From Pseudovibrio flavus (lineage in GTDB: Bacteria > Pseudomonadota > Alphaproteobacteria > Rhizobiales > Stappiaceae), in NCBI RefSeq assembly GCF_009711345.1, contig NZ_SMMA01000056.1, positions 16,156 to 80,155 on the forward strand: a stretch of 64,000 bases of DNA. The letters are read 5' to 3'. The position numbers and the translations under genes are program-made. Below the pieces are notes generated by a model. That model saw nothing but the letters and a program-made list of their open reading frames with translations, was not told the DNA's origin and ran no database searches. This document shows, one piece after another, positions 1 through 9,804 of this stretch (positions are counted from its first letter, which is position 1; each line of letters starts with the position of its first letter).

Positions 1-1
1 C

Positions 2-112
2 GCACAGTGGAAAGAAATGGTTGAAGATCCATCCCAGCGTATTGGTCGTCCGCGTCAGCTCTACACAGGTGCTGCGCCACGCGATTACGTGCCTGTTGAC
101 CTGCGTCGCTAA
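2..112 (+). CDS. gltA: Citrate synthase, C-terminal end (partial)
   Basis: Only the last 36 codons are inside the window; the gene enters from the left edge. The translated tail contains [11 protein letters not shown] followed by [10 protein letters not shown] and a TAA stop, the typical end of type II citrate synthase, which condenses oxaloacetate and acetyl-CoA in the TCA cycle. The gene converges on lpxB, an arrangement common in Alphaproteobacteria, and a strong hairpin terminator follows 22 bases after the stop. The identification rests on the tail motif plus the neighbourhood. Confidence 0.85.
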   Translation, partial: AQWKEMVEDPSQRIGRPRQLYTGAAPRDYVPVDLRR

Positions 113-134
113 GGCTGGTCACAAGCAAGTCTTT

Positions 135-160
135 AAGGGAGCCCACGGGCTCCCTTTTTT
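135..160 (+). terminator. Rho-independent terminator of gltA
   Basis: A GC-rich inverted repeat (AAGGGAGCCC / GGGCTCCCTT) ends in six T residues just downstream of the gltA stop. Confidence 0.85.
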
Positions 161-202
161 GTTGTCTGTATATGCCGTTCCCCGAGCAGGACACGCAGAT
201 AA

Positions 203-236
203 CAAAAAGCCCCGCAGGCGAACCAAACGGGGCTTC
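203..236 (-). terminator. Terminator of the lpx operon
   Basis: The inverted repeat AAGCCCCG / CGGGGCTT lies between the convergent gltA and lpxB. Read on the minus strand, the second arm runs into TTTTTG, so it should terminate the long leftward transcript after lpxB. It could also act as a weaker back-up terminator for gltA. Confidence 0.75.
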
Positions 237-262
237 TTCAGATTCATAAGCTGATGACTACT

Positions 263-1450
263 TCAAGATCGGGAAAGAAGGTTCAGCACAACGTCAGCCG
301 CCGCTCCCGCCTGACTTTTCCCTTCAGGCAATTGCATAGCGTCATCGATTTCCTTGAGTCCCTCAAGCTGCTTGGCTCTTGCCGGGGTATCCTGCAGCAG
401 ATCGCAAAGCAGAGGCGCGATGTTTTCGACGGTCACATCATCATCCAGAAATTCAGGCATGACCTTCTCTTTAAGGATGAGGTTCGGCAACACCATCGTG
501 TCAACGCTCGCGATAGGATAGACACGGTGTATGTCTTTGATGCGACGCAAGAACCAGTCAAGCTTGTAGGCAACAACAGACGGGACACCGGAAACAGCAA
601 GTTCCAGAGATACGGTACCGCTAGCAGCGAGTGCTGCATGTGCGCTTCTAAAGGCCTCGAACTTGGCTTGCTCGCCTTCAACCAGAACAGGTTTGACCGG
701 CCAGCTCTCCAGATGTTCAAGAACTCGCTTCTTCTGGTGTGGCACAACTGGAAGCAGAAGCTCTACATCGGGCAGCTGCTCTTTTACATTAGCCACAATG
801 GCACCAAACGGCTCCATCAGGCGCGAAACCTCACTGCTGCGACTACCCGGAAGGACCAGTAAGCGCCGATTTCCTGCACCTATTTCCCCGCGTTCTGCGC
901 CACGCGGGCGAAGGTCGTCAAGCCTTTCAATGAGCGGATGTCCAACATAGGTGGTGTGCGGACCACCAAGCTTTTCATGGATGGCAGGTTCAAACGGCAG
1001 GAGCGCCAGAAGTTCATCAACATAAGCTGACATCTTCTTTGCACGGCCTGATCTCCATGCCCAGACGCTTGGAGACACATAATCAACCACTTTGATGTGG
1101 GGCGCTTTTTTGCGAACCCGTTTCGCGACGTTGTGTGTGAAATCAGGGCTATCGATGATGACCAGAACGTCTGGATCTACCGCGATCACATCATCAACGG
1201 TTTGGTAGACGCGCTTAACGATTGACGGCAAGCGAGCTAATACCGCTGTAATGCCCATTACTGCGATGTCTTCAAGCGGGAACAGCGAGTTGACGCCTTG
1301 CGCCGCCATACGCTCTCCGCCGACGCCGTAAAGCTCCAGCGCGCCGCCTAGACGCGGCTTCAGCGCTTTAATGAGTTCAGCACCCAACTGATCGCCAGAC
1401 TCTTCTCCAACGACGAAATAGAGCTTTGTAGGCTTCACTACAGCGGTCAT
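263..1450 (-). CDS. lpxB: Lipid-A-disaccharide synthase
   Basis: A 395-aa GT19-family glycosyltransferase. It joins UDP-2,3-diacylglucosamine and lipid X into the tetraacyl disaccharide of lipid A at the cytoplasmic face of the inner membrane. Visible family motifs are GEESGD (15-20), SPSVWAWR (126-133), VGHPLIE (169-175) and LPGSRSSE (200-206). The length is normal for the family. Its ATG overlaps the lpxI stop in an ATGA, so the two are translationally coupled. It is the last gene of the leftward lpx/bam cluster and is followed by a terminator. Confidence 0.97.
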   Translation of the reverse strand: MTAVVKPTKLYFVVGEESGDQLGAELIKALKPRLGGALELYGVGGERMAAQGVNSLFPLEDIAVMGITAVLARLPSIVKRVYQTVDDVIAVDPDVLVIIDSPDFTHNVAKRVRKKAPHIKVVDYVSPSVWAWRSGRAKKMSAYVDELLALLPFEPAIHEKLGGPHTTYVGHPLIERLDDLRPRGAERGEIGAGNRRLLVLPGSRSSEVSRLMEPFGAIVANVKEQLPDVELLLPVVPHQKKRVLEHLESWPVKPVLVEGEQAKFEAFRSAHAALAASGTVSLELAVSGVPSVVAYKLDWFLRRIKDIHRVYPIASVDTMVLPNLILKEKVMPEFLDDDVTVENIAPLLCDLLQDTPARAKQLEGLKEIDDAMQLPEGKSQAGAAADVVLNLLSRS

Positions 1451-2307
1451 TGATCGCCCTCATTCTCACTTGATAGGCCAAGAAGGAAAATACCGAGAGA
1501 CTGACAGAGCTGGAGAGTTTCTTCCTTATCTGCAATCAGAACCCGTCCAGCCTCTACTGCGACACCGCTAAGCCCTGCAGCATGAGCACCGCGGATTGTG
1601 GCAGGGCCAACAGTTGGCAAATCAACGCGCAGGTCTTGGGTTAGCTTGGCGCATTTAACGATCACACCCGCCTGACCTTTTGCGCGTACTCGTCCGTTCT
1701 CACGAAGAGACTGACAGCGCTCCAGCATAGCGTCCGTGCCTTCAGCCCCTTCAACGGCGATAATACGTTCGCGAACGCAAACAACACCCTGCCCAACATC
1801 CATCGGGCTCAGCGCATCAACGGCCTTTTTGGCAAGTACAGCATCCTTCAAGTTATCTTCTGAAGGTTTTGGTCCGGCCATCACACCAGCTTCAGCGAGA
1901 AGCTGCGGAGCCACCTCATGCGCCCCTACAATGCGCAGACCTTCGCTTTCAAAAATGCCCATAACTTTCACCAGTAGACTGTCATCGCCGCCCACGAGGG
2001 CTGCAAGAATACGAGGAAGGCGGCGCATGGTACCCCAGTCGCCGAGGATGGAAGTAAAGTCTGGCCGCTGAGTAACAGAGCCGATGAGGATTACCTCGTG
2101 GACACCTTCTTTTTTTAGGGTGTCGAAGAGCTTGCCGATCTGGCCCCAGCCGAGTTCCACAGGCTTATATGCAAAAAGGGAGGCATCGGCCTCCCCTTTA
2201 ATTGCAATAGTGACCACGTCACGGCCGTTGGAACGCAGCGCTTCGATAACCTGCAAAGGCAGGCGGCCGCCGCCAGCAATAACCGCGATAGGTGCTACAG
2301 TTTGCAT
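1447..2307 (-). CDS. lpxI: UDP-2,3-diacylglucosamine pyrophosphatase LpxI
   Basis: A 286-aa LpxI (DUF1009) protein, the metal-dependent enzyme that replaces LpxH in many Alphaproteobacteria and hydrolyses UDP-2,3-diacylglucosamine to lipid X plus UMP. The N-terminal IAGGGRLPLQV segment and the C-terminal DLPTVGPATIRGAHAAG segment are typical. I start at the ATG (MQTVAPIAV); an in-frame TTG lies three codons upstream but has a poorer upstream sequence. The gene sits between lpxA and lpxB, its usual place, and overlaps lpxB by 4 bases. Confidence 0.95.
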   Translation of the reverse strand: MQTVAPIAVIAGGGRLPLQVIEALRSNGRDVVTIAIKGEADASLFAYKPVELGWGQIGKLFDTLKKEGVHEVILIGSVTQRPDFTSILGDWGTMRRLPRILAALVGGDDSLLVKVMGIFESEGLRIVGAHEVAPQLLAEAGVMAGPKPSEDNLKDAVLAKKAVDALSPMDVGQGVVCVRERIIAVEGAEGTDAMLERCQSLRENGRVRAKGQAGVIVKCAKLTQDLRVDLPTVGPATIRGAHAAGLSGVAVEAGRVLIADKEETLQLCQSLGIFLLGLSSENEGDQ

Positions 2308-2321
2308 GCTATCCAACGTTC

Positions 2322-3125
2322 TTAGTCAGCTGAGCCTTTGCGAGGGGTGCAGAACCGACGCTCACCTTCACGAAGAAGGAAGGAGGTCATTGTCTGTACG
2401 CCTTCAAAGTTTGCATACTTGTCTTTGGCGATAGCTGCACGCTCGCGCAGTGTACCTTCTTCGGAGTTGAACACTTCCTTGTAGGCGTTGCGCAGTGCGT
2501 GGATTTCTTCGCGAGAGAAGTTGCGACGCTTCAAGCCAATGAGATTGAGGCCAGCAAGACGCGCACGGTCACCGATTACGGAGCCATAAGGGATTACGTC
2601 AAACTCAACGCCGGTCAGACCACCAACGATGGAATGCGCACCAATGCGGCACCACTGACGAACAGCAGACAGACCTCCGAAGATCACGTAGTCCTCAACC
2701 TCAACGTGGCCTGCAAGGGTCGCGTTGTTGGCGAGGATAACGTTATTGCCAACCTGACAGTCATGACCCACGTGTGTGGAAGCCATGAACAAGCAGCGAT
2801 CACCGATCTTGGTCACACCGCCACCGCCAACAGTTCCCGGGTTCATGGTTACATGTTCGCGGATCTGGTTGTCTTCACCAATCTCAAGCAGTGTATCTTC
2901 GCCATTATATTTCAGGTCCTGCGGCTGATGGCCAATGGACGCGAACGGGAAGATTTTTGTACGTGCACCAATGATTGTTCGCCCGGCAACCGCTACATGG
3001 GAGACGAGCTCGACATCATCACCAAGGGTAACTTTTGAGCCCACCATGCAGTAAGGGCCGATCTTGACGTTGTTGCCAAGAACCGCCCCATCCTCAACAA
3101 TTGCGGTGGGGTGTATCTGTTGCAT
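2322..3125 (-). CDS. lpxA: Acyl-ACP--UDP-N-acetylglucosamine O-acyltransferase
   Basis: A 267-aa left-handed beta-helix acyltransferase that performs the first step of lipid A synthesis, transferring an R-3-hydroxyacyl chain from ACP to O-3 of UDP-GlcNAc. Hexapeptide repeats fill residues 1-185, and the MASTHVGHDC segment (114-123) carries the catalytic histidine region of the family. The C-terminal helical part is present (GLNLIGLKRRNFS onwards). A GAGG ribosome site precedes the ATG. It follows fabZ with an 8-base gap, so both draw on the same hydroxyacyl-ACP pool. Confidence 0.97.
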   Translation of the reverse strand: MQQIHPTAIVEDGAVLGNNVKIGPYCMVGSKVTLGDDVELVSHVAVAGRTIIGARTKIFPFASIGHQPQDLKYNGEDTLLEIGEDNQIREHVTMNPGTVGGGGVTKIGDRCLFMASTHVGHDCQVGNNVILANNATLAGHVEVEDYVIFGGLSAVRQWCRIGAHSIVGGLTGVEFDVIPYGSVIGDRARLAGLNLIGLKRRNFSREEIHALRNAYKEVFNSEEGTLRERAAIAKDKYANFEGVQTMTSFLLREGERRFCTPRKGSAD

Positions 3126-3133
3126 TTTTTTCC

Positions 3134-3604
3134 TCAGTTGTCGGAATCTACAAGCATCGCGCTGATTTCTGCCTCAGCGACCTTCACACCATCTACCATT
3201 GCAACTGCATCGAACTTCCAGATGGTTGCACGGTTACGGATTTTCTTCACGTGGAAGTGCACCTGATCACCTGGCACAACAGGCTTACGGAACTTACACT
3301 TATCAATTGTCATGAAGTAGACCAAAGATGGGCTATCTTCAGTACCGCGTGCGTTGATGCATAGCGCACCTGCGGTTTGCGCCATCGCTTCAATCAACAA
3401 AACGCCCGGCATTACAGGCTGTTTTGGAAAGTGACCCTGAAAATGCGGTTCGTTGATCGTAACATTCTTGATACCGATGCCGGAGTTGTCACCGTCCATG
3501 TCGACGATCTTATCGATCATCAAAAATGGGTAACGGTGTGGCAGCAGCTCCATAACCCGCATAATGTCGGCGGAGTCCATCGTAGATTTTTCAGTTTCAC
3601 TCAT
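3134..3604 (-). CDS. fabZ: 3-hydroxyacyl-[acyl-carrier-protein] dehydratase
   Basis: A 156-aa hot-dog-fold dehydratase of type II fatty acid synthesis that competes with LpxA for 3-hydroxyacyl-ACP. The active-site His is in FQGHFP (His58) and the active-site Glu in LLIEAMAQ (Glu72). [13 protein letters not shown] near the N-terminus is the family signature. I chose the ATG (MSETEK) because GAGG lies nine bases upstream; the in-frame TTG two codons earlier is too close to it. The gene sits within the lpxD-fabZ-lpxA-lpxI-lpxB cluster. Confidence 0.97.
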   Translation of the reverse strand: MSETEKSTMDSADIMRVMELLPHRYPFLMIDKIVDMDGDNSGIGIKNVTINEPHFQGHFPKQPVMPGVLLIEAMAQTAGALCINARGTEDSPSLVYFMTIDKCKFRKPVVPGDQVHFHVKKIRNRATIWKFDAVAMVDGVKVAEAEISAMLVDSDN

Positions 3605-3732
3605 TATCAAAAGCCTCAGGTTTTAACTCTGGGTGGATCCTTGGGGTTTTGCAAAATAATGGCCCCTCTTAAAGGATCTACAATACTTGGGCAATTCGTC
3701 AGTGCAAGCGGGCCTGAAAGACCCGCCGCAGC

Positions 3733-4776
3733 TTACGCTTTGTCCTCACCTTTCTCGGCAAGGCGCTTGATTGCAGTTATCTCCCGGAACCACTGACGGA
3801 CAGGTTTTGCAGGCGTACCGCCATAACGACCGCCGCCCTTCAGGTTTTCATTGACCGAAGAGACTGCTGCGATCTGTGCAGCCATACCAATAGTGACATG
3901 ACCTGCGACACCGCTCTGGCCGCCGATGACGACGTAATCTTCCAGCGTTGCGCTACCGGAAATACCAACTTGCGAGACAATAACGCAGTGACGACCGATA
4001 TTAACGTTATGTCCAATCTGGACCTGATTATCGATCTTCGTGCCTTCACCAATAACCGTGTCACGGTTCGCACCGCGGTCCACAGTAGTCCCTGCGCCGA
4101 TTTCAACGTCGTTTTGAATGACAACGCGGCCAAGCTGCGGCACCTTCAAATGACCGCCCGGCCCCATCGCAAAGCCGAAGCCGTCCTGACCGATTGAAAC
4201 GTTCGGATGCAAAATAACACGGTCACCGATGAGGGTATGCTGAACGGACGCACCTGCACCGATGGTGCTATCACGGCCGATGGCACAGTTGGCACCTATT
4301 ACGGCATTAGGCATAACATGCGTGCCAGCACCGATGGAAACATGCTCGCCAATAACGGCGCCAGCTTCAATGACAGCGCCCTCTTCGATCACAGCACTTG
4401 GTGCAATCACTGCTTTGTCGGAGACTTCCGTTTCACGGGTAACCGGCAGCGGCTTCATTGCTTCTGGGTGCAGCTTTGCAAGAACCTTCGCAAGAGCCTT
4501 GTAAGGCTCCTTTGTAAGCAGAGGAATTACGCCCTCTGGTACGCGGTCCACGTACTTCTTTGCTACAAGGCATGCGGTGGCATCTGTTGTTTCCAACTGA
4601 TCCACATACTTCGGGTTATCAATGAACACCAGCATTTCAGAGCCGCCTGCATCAAGCGGCGCCACTCCATGAATGAGCTGTTCGCTATCGCCGCGTACGA
4701 TTTCCGCATCTGCCCATTCTGCAATCTGGGCGACGGTAACCGGCGCTGCATCCCTAAAGAACTTTGGATTTGTCAT
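3733..4776 (-). CDS. lpxD: UDP-3-O-(3-hydroxyacyl)glucosamine N-acyltransferase
   Basis: A 347-aa trimeric left-handed beta-helix enzyme that adds the second hydroxyacyl chain in lipid A synthesis. Hexapeptide repeats run from about 120 to 300. GQDGFGFA (196-203) and DNQVQIGHNV (249-258, catalytic His256) are diagnostic. The open frame extends 24 codons further upstream, but that stretch contains the bamA terminator; the ATG of MTNPKFF has AAGGG about seven bases upstream and gives the normal family length. Confidence 0.96.
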   Translation of the reverse strand: MTNPKFFRDAAPVTVAQIAEWADAEIVRGDSEQLIHGVAPLDAGGSEMLVFIDNPKYVDQLETTDATACLVAKKYVDRVPEGVIPLLTKEPYKALAKVLAKLHPEAMKPLPVTRETEVSDKAVIAPSAVIEEGAVIEAGAVIGEHVSIGAGTHVMPNAVIGANCAIGRDSTIGAGASVQHTLIGDRVILHPNVSIGQDGFGFAMGPGGHLKVPQLGRVVIQNDVEIGAGTTVDRGANRDTVIGEGTKIDNQVQIGHNVNIGRHCVIVSQVGISGSATLEDYVVIGGQSGVAGHVTIGMAAQIAAVSSVNENLKGGGRYGGTPAKPVRQWFREITAIKRLAEKGEDKA

Positions 4777-4792
4777 TGATCCCTTCACACAA

Positions 4793-4824
4793 ACAAAAAA
4801 GGCCGCCGAACACGATCGGCGGCC
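4793..4824 (-). terminator. Hairpin terminator between bamA and lpxD
   Basis: GGCCGCCG / CGGCGGCC stem followed on the minus strand by seven T residues, 25 bases after the bamA stop. It should uncouple at least part of bamA transcription from lpxD-fabZ-lpxA-lpxI-lpxB, implying partial read-through or a further promoter for the lpx genes. Confidence 0.7.
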
Positions 4825-4848
4825 AATTATAAGAGCTTTTTGATCCAA

Positions 4849-7212
4849 TCAGAAGCGGGTACCACCGCTTAGCATGAATACCTGCGTTTCGTCGGCATCA
4901 TTTTTCATGATCGGCCAAGCAAAGTCAGCACGCAGAGGACCGAATGGAGACTTCCAAAGAACGCCTACACCAACAGATGCGCGCAGTTCAAAGTCTTCAG
5001 ATTCAATAGTGGAGGACGCACCAATCACGTCTTTCAAGCCATCATCAACGCCCCACAGGGAACCAGCGTCAACGAACGCGGCACCGGACAGGCCGAGTTC
5101 AGGCGGCAGGAACGGGAATGGAGCCTGCATTTCAGCAGATGCAGCAACGTAGGTCGTACCACCGAGGGCATCGCCACTTGCGGCATCACGTGGACCGTAA
5201 CCGTTGGATTCGAAACCGCGGATCAGGTTCTGGCTAGCCTGGAACTGATCGGTTACACGCAGACGGTTACCGATGGACGAAATGAAGCCTGCATTACCGC
5301 GCAAGGAACCAACAAGACCGATGGACGGCAGCAGTTCATGATATGCGCGAGCCTCAAACTCGTTACGGATGTACTGGGAATCACCACCAACACCAGCAAA
5401 CTGCTGTTCGAAGCGGCTGTAGATACCATCACGAGGGCTCTGGTTATTATCCAGCGTGTTGTACACGAAGGAGTAACCGGCCATAGAGGTCAGGTAGCTG
5501 CCCAAGGAGTCACAGACTGCGAGCGATACATCGCTAGCACAGTTATTGATGCTGGTAGAGTCGCTACGTGCAAGATCAGTCTCGTAGATCTTATAGAACA
5601 GGTTCAGCGTCAGTTCGTCTTCACGAAGCGGCAAACCGAAGTTCAGACCACCACCGGTTGTTGTTTCTTCATATGCCTGTGTGCTGGTTTCATCAGAAAC
5701 ACGGCGATAGACATCAACACCTGCGGAGATGCGACGACCCATGAAGAATGGCTCAACAAAGCGGAAGTCGTAGCTCTGAGAGTCGGTACCACCGCCAACG
5801 GATGCACGAACATACTGACCACGACCGAGGAAGTTGCGCTCGGAGATAGACAGATCACCGATGATACCGTCTGAAGTGGAGTAACCCACGCCGAAGGAAA
5901 CTTCACCGGTTGGCTGTTCAACAACATCAACGTTGATGATCACACGGTCAGGAGCGCTGCCCTGCTGACGGGTGATACGAACGGATTCGAAGTACTGGGT
6001 GTTGCGCAGACGACGCTCTGCTTTATCAAGCAGAATGCGATTGTAGGCATCACCTTCAGCGAGATCGAACTCACGACGGATAACGTATTCACGGGTACGA
6101 TCGTTACCGCGGATATTGATGCGCTCAACGTATGCACGCGGGCCTTCTTCAATGAAGTAAGCCAGAGAGATCGTCTTGTTCTCATAATCGCGCTGACCGC
6201 GAGGACGAACCTGCGCAAACGCATAGCCCTGCTTGGACATTTCAATGGTCAGATCCTCAAGGGTCTTTTCCACATCCAGAGAGTTATATGTTTTGCCGGA
6301 ACGAGTGCGAATGAACGAACGAAGAGTTTCAGGGTCAACAGAAGTCAAAGACGTGTCGATATCGATATCACCGTACTTGTACTTCTCGCCCTCATCCACA
6401 GTGAAGGTCACATAGAAAATGTTCTGTTCACGGTCGAGGTCAGCAACAGCGGATACGATGCGGAAATCCGCATAACCGTGCTGATAGTAGTACTGACGCA
6501 GCAATTCCTGATCTGCTTCAAGACGGTCAGGATCGTAAACATCGGAAGTACGCAGCCAGCCGAGCAGGCCACTTTCCTTGGTTTTGATCTGGTCACGAAG
6601 ACGGGAATCACTGAATGCCTGATTGCCGATGAAGCTGATGCGAGCAACACCGGTCTTGTCACCTTCATCGATTTCAAAGACCAGATCGACGCGGTTGTTT
6701 TCGCGCTCGATGATCTTCGGCTCGACGGACGCACGGTAGCGGCCGGAGCGACGATAGGCTTCAAGAAGGTTCTGCACATCGCTCTGAACGCGCGCACGGG
6801 TCAACATGGAACGTTCGGTAGAACGAACCACGGACTTTAGCGCATCGTCGTTGAGACGCTTATTGCCTTCAAAGGAAACTTGACCAATTACAGGATTTTC
6901 AACCACGTCCACCACAAGGGTATTGCCGCGTTGGGCAATAGAGACGTCAGCGAACAAACCTGTCGCATAGAGAGTTGTAAGGCTCTCGTCGATATCAAGG
7001 GCTGTAAAGTTCCGACCCGGCTGGATCGTCAGATAACTGCGAACGGTATCATCTTCGATGCGTGTCGCGCCGCGCACGTCAATGCGACTCACAACTGCGG
7101 CCTCTGCGACCGATGCCCCGAAAATATTGGCGGTTTCTGGAACCGCAGCACCCGCGCCGGTGATAGCGAGCGCCATCAGGGAAACACGAGACAAGCTCTT
7201 AAAACGCTGCAT
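4849..7212 (-). CDS. bamA: Outer membrane protein assembly factor BamA
   Basis: A 787-aa Omp85 protein, the central subunit of the machine that inserts beta-barrel proteins into the outer membrane. A signal peptide covers about residues 1-38 (cleavage near VAEA). Five POTRA repeats fill about 41-370, and the rest forms a 16-strand barrel ending in the aromatic residue Phe (SGGTRF), the outer-membrane export signature. The length is typical for Alphaproteobacteria. It lies directly downstream of rseP and upstream of lpxD, the conserved envelope cluster. Confidence 0.97.
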   Translation of the reverse strand: MQRFKSLSRVSLMALAITGAGAAVPETANIFGASVAEAAVVSRIDVRGATRIEDDTVRSYLTIQPGRNFTALDIDESLTTLYATGLFADVSIAQRGNTLVVDVVENPVIGQVSFEGNKRLNDDALKSVVRSTERSMLTRARVQSDVQNLLEAYRRSGRYRASVEPKIIERENNRVDLVFEIDEGDKTGVARISFIGNQAFSDSRLRDQIKTKESGLLGWLRTSDVYDPDRLEADQELLRQYYYQHGYADFRIVSAVADLDREQNIFYVTFTVDEGEKYKYGDIDIDTSLTSVDPETLRSFIRTRSGKTYNSLDVEKTLEDLTIEMSKQGYAFAQVRPRGQRDYENKTISLAYFIEEGPRAYVERINIRGNDRTREYVIRREFDLAEGDAYNRILLDKAERRLRNTQYFESVRITRQQGSAPDRVIINVDVVEQPTGEVSFGVGYSTSDGIIGDLSISERNFLGRGQYVRASVGGGTDSQSYDFRFVEPFFMGRRISAGVDVYRRVSDETSTQAYEETTTGGGLNFGLPLREDELTLNLFYKIYETDLARSDSTSINNCASDVSLAVCDSLGSYLTSMAGYSFVYNTLDNNQSPRDGIYSRFEQQFAGVGGDSQYIRNEFEARAYHELLPSIGLVGSLRGNAGFISSIGNRLRVTDQFQASQNLIRGFESNGYGPRDAASGDALGGTTYVAASAEMQAPFPFLPPELGLSGAAFVDAGSLWGVDDGLKDVIGASSTIESEDFELRASVGVGVLWKSPFGPLRADFAWPIMKNDADETQVFMLSGGTRF

Positions 7213-7380
7213 AGAAATGCTATGCCTTTATATCTTGCCTTAGGCCGCAGTACCCCCTACTGCCCAAGGTTATGGATAGAATCTGAAACACTTAAAAACT
7301 TTTTACTAGGTTTTGGCGTGAAATCAACCGCTTGACAGATGATTTCAATGTAAAAATGCCCATCCGTAAAGTTCCCAGTG

Positions 7381-8520
7381 TCACTCAGAGAAAAATAAAT
7401 GCAGCAAATCGTTTCTGGTTGCAAAAACCATTAGCAGCAATAGTAGCGTGATTCCTATCCGGAACCCAACCTCTTGAACCCGTTCGGAGAGAGGCTTTCC
7501 TCTTACAATTTCTACTAGATAATAAAGGAGATGACCACCATCGAGCATCGGAACGGGCATCAAATTGAGCAGACCGATGCTAACGGAGATGACGGCAATC
7601 CAGTTGATGAGAGGCACGATTCCGATTGAAGCCACCTGCCCTGACATCTGTGCGATGCGGATCGGGCCGCCAATCTGGTCTGTATCTTCCTTACCGACAA
7701 ACAGACCACCGATGTAAGCGCCGGTGCGCTCTACAACGAACCACGTTTCGCTAACGCCGCCCCAGACAGCTTGAAGCGGGCCATATTCTTTAACAACCCA
7801 GTCGCCTTGCTTGGTATCACGCTGGATGCCTAGGATGCCGACCTTCTGCTTATTTCCAAAACGATCAGAGATTTCCTGAAGCGCTGGCGTAGCTGAGAGT
7901 GTCACTAGTTGCCCATCACGACTCACTTCGATTTGAAGAGGCATATCTGCACTTGCGGAAACAATGCGTTGAACCTGACCAAAACTCTTGATCTCGGTCC
8001 CATCGATAGCAACGATGACATCGTCTGGCATAATGCCAGCAATTTGCGCTGCACTGCCATCACGCACACTATCAACGCGTGGAACAGTCTCCATCTTGCC
8101 GTAGAAGCCCAGCAGACAGGCAAAAAGAACAATAGCGAGAAGAAAATTGGCAATAGGGCCAGCAGCAACCACGGCTGCGCGCTGCCATACATTCTTCATA
8201 TGGAAGGCGCCTTTGGCTTCCTCCTCGCTCATATTTTGAAGCGCATCATGATCAGGCGTACTTGCGGCGCTTTCATCTCCGGCGAATTTCACATAACCAC
8301 CGAGAGGAATTGCGCTCAACTTCCAGCGTGTGCCGTGCTTGTCGTTTCGGCCGAAAAGCTCAGGCCCGAAGCCGATGGAGAACGCGAGCACGCGGATGCC
8401 GCACCAACGGGCCACAAGGAAGTGTCCAAGTTCATGGATAAAGACAACGACCGTTAGAACCACCAGAAACGGAATGATTGTTGCAAAAGACGCCATCAGA
8501 CCAGAGCCGAATGATTCCAT
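7381..8520 (-). CDS. rseP: RIP metalloprotease RseP (site-2 protease)
   Basis: A 379-aa intramembrane zinc protease that cleaves anti-sigma factors and remnant signal peptides. HELGH (29-33) in the first membrane helix supplies two zinc ligands and the catalytic Glu; LDGG (326-329) near the C-terminus supplies the third ligand. Between them are a PDZ domain and further membrane helices. I start at the ATG (MESFGSG), with AAAGG eight bases upstream, rather than the TTG two codons earlier. Neighbours dxr and bamA are the conserved ones. Confidence 0.95.
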   Translation of the reverse strand: MESFGSGLMASFATIIPFLVVLTVVVFIHELGHFLVARWCGIRVLAFSIGFGPELFGRNDKHGTRWKLSAIPLGGYVKFAGDESAASTPDHDALQNMSEEEAKGAFHMKNVWQRAAVVAAGPIANFLLAIVLFACLLGFYGKMETVPRVDSVRDGSAAQIAGIMPDDVIVAIDGTEIKSFGQVQRIVSASADMPLQIEVSRDGQLVTLSATPALQEISDRFGNKQKVGILGIQRDTKQGDWVVKEYGPLQAVWGGVSETWFVVERTGAYIGGLFVGKEDTDQIGGPIRIAQMSGQVASIGIVPLINWIAVISVSIGLLNLMPVPMLDGGHLLYYLVEIVRGKPLSERVQEVGFRIGITLLLLLMVFATRNDLLHLFFSE

Positions 8521-8584
8521 AATCAATACCTTTCATGGGACGCAGCCTCTACGAACTGCGCTACCCGAATTTTAAACTTGGCTC

Positions 8585-9763
8585 TTACAGAACAGAGCTA
8601 CGCTGGCTGGCAAACTCACCCGCCACTACGCGAACTTGCTTATCAAGCTCCAGAATATCGTCCAGACTGCCCGGCTTTACAAGTAGGCCTCTAGAATCAA
8701 AGTGTTCCAGTGTTTCTTCCACCGTCGCAACAATGTCCAAAAAGCCAATCTGACCGCTGAGGAATGCAGACACAGCAACTTCATCAGCGCCGTTATATAC
8801 CGTACCGGCCATATCTCCCATGCGAGCGACTGCAAAGCCGAGACGCAAACCAGGGAATCTTACCAAGTCCGGCTCTTCAAATGACAATGTAGAGAGCTTA
8901 GCAAGATCCAACCGCGCACCATTGATCTCGACACGCTCAGGATAGCCGAGGCAATGAGAAATTGGCGTACGCATATCTGGCGGGGACATGTGGGCAAGCA
9001 AGGCACCGTCCTTGTACTGCACCATGCCATGAACGATAGACTGCGGATGGACAAGCACTTCGAGCTGATCAACCGAGACAGGGAAGAAGTGGGAAGCCTC
9101 GATAACCTCAAGCCCCTTGTTCATCATGGTCGCGCTATCAATAGTGATGCGCTGGCCCATGGACCAGTTTGGATGTTTAAGAGCCATAGCAGGCGTAGCA
9201 ACACGCATTTCCTCAAGGCTGGCAGTTCTAAACGGACCACCAGAGGCCGTGATGATCACCTTCTCGATGCTTTCGGGCGCATTAGCATCAAACACCTGAA
9301 AGATGGCATTGTGCTCGGAATCGACCGGAAGCAGAGTAGCCCCTGTTTGCGCAACGGCTTTGCGAACCAATGAACCTGCGCAAACGATAGATTCTTTATT
9401 GGCGAGCGCGACTGTCTTCCCTGCCTGAACAGCTGCCATAGTTGGCTCAAGACCTGCGGCCCCTACCATCGCGGAGACGATGACATCCGCATCATCCGCG
9501 CCAGCAGCAATTACCGCAGAGCGACCAGCAGCGACTTCAATACCAGACCCTGCAAGTACATCTTTCAGCTCCTGATATTTACTCTCATCAGCAACTACCG
9601 CCCGCTTTGCGTGAGTCTTTACAGCTGCTTGGGCAAGTTTCTTCACACTTTGGTTTGCAACCAGCGTCTCAACCGCAAAGCGATCTGGATTAGCGCACAA
9701 GATGTCCAGTGCGCTGTCGCCAATAGAACCCGTTGCACCGAGGAGTGTGACTTTCTTTTGCAT
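8585..9763 (-). CDS. dxr: 1-deoxy-D-xylulose 5-phosphate reductoisomerase
   Basis: A 392-aa NADPH-dependent enzyme of the MEP isoprenoid pathway that converts DXP to MEP. The N-terminal nucleotide-binding motif GATGSIG (9-15) and the PVDSEHNAIFQ metal/substrate region are present, and the length is normal. Two adjacent ATGs follow a GAAGG site; I use the second (MQKKVTLLG) because its spacing is better. A TTG further upstream is unlikely. It makes the precursor for the product of uppS, two genes upstream. Confidence 0.96.
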   Translation of the reverse strand: MQKKVTLLGATGSIGDSALDILCANPDRFAVETLVANQSVKKLAQAAVKTHAKRAVVADESKYQELKDVLAGSGIEVAAGRSAVIAAGADDADVIVSAMVGAAGLEPTMAAVQAGKTVALANKESIVCAGSLVRKAVAQTGATLLPVDSEHNAIFQVFDANAPESIEKVIITASGGPFRTASLEEMRVATPAMALKHPNWSMGQRITIDSATMMNKGLEVIEASHFFPVSVDQLEVLVHPQSIVHGMVQYKDGALLAHMSPPDMRTPISHCLGYPERVEINGARLDLAKLSTLSFEEPDLVRFPGLRLGFAVARMGDMAGTVYNGADEVAVSAFLSGQIGFLDIVATVEETLEHFDSRGLLVKPGSLDDILELDKQVRVVAGEFASQRSSVL

Positions 9764-9804
9764 CATGGATGCCTTCAATTCCAGAACCTGAAGCTCTTTG
9801 ATTT

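Noticed and set aside
4777..4848. N-terminal extension of LpxD
   Set aside because: The 24 extra in-frame codons contain the bamA terminator hairpin, and the downstream ATG has a proper ribosome site and family start.
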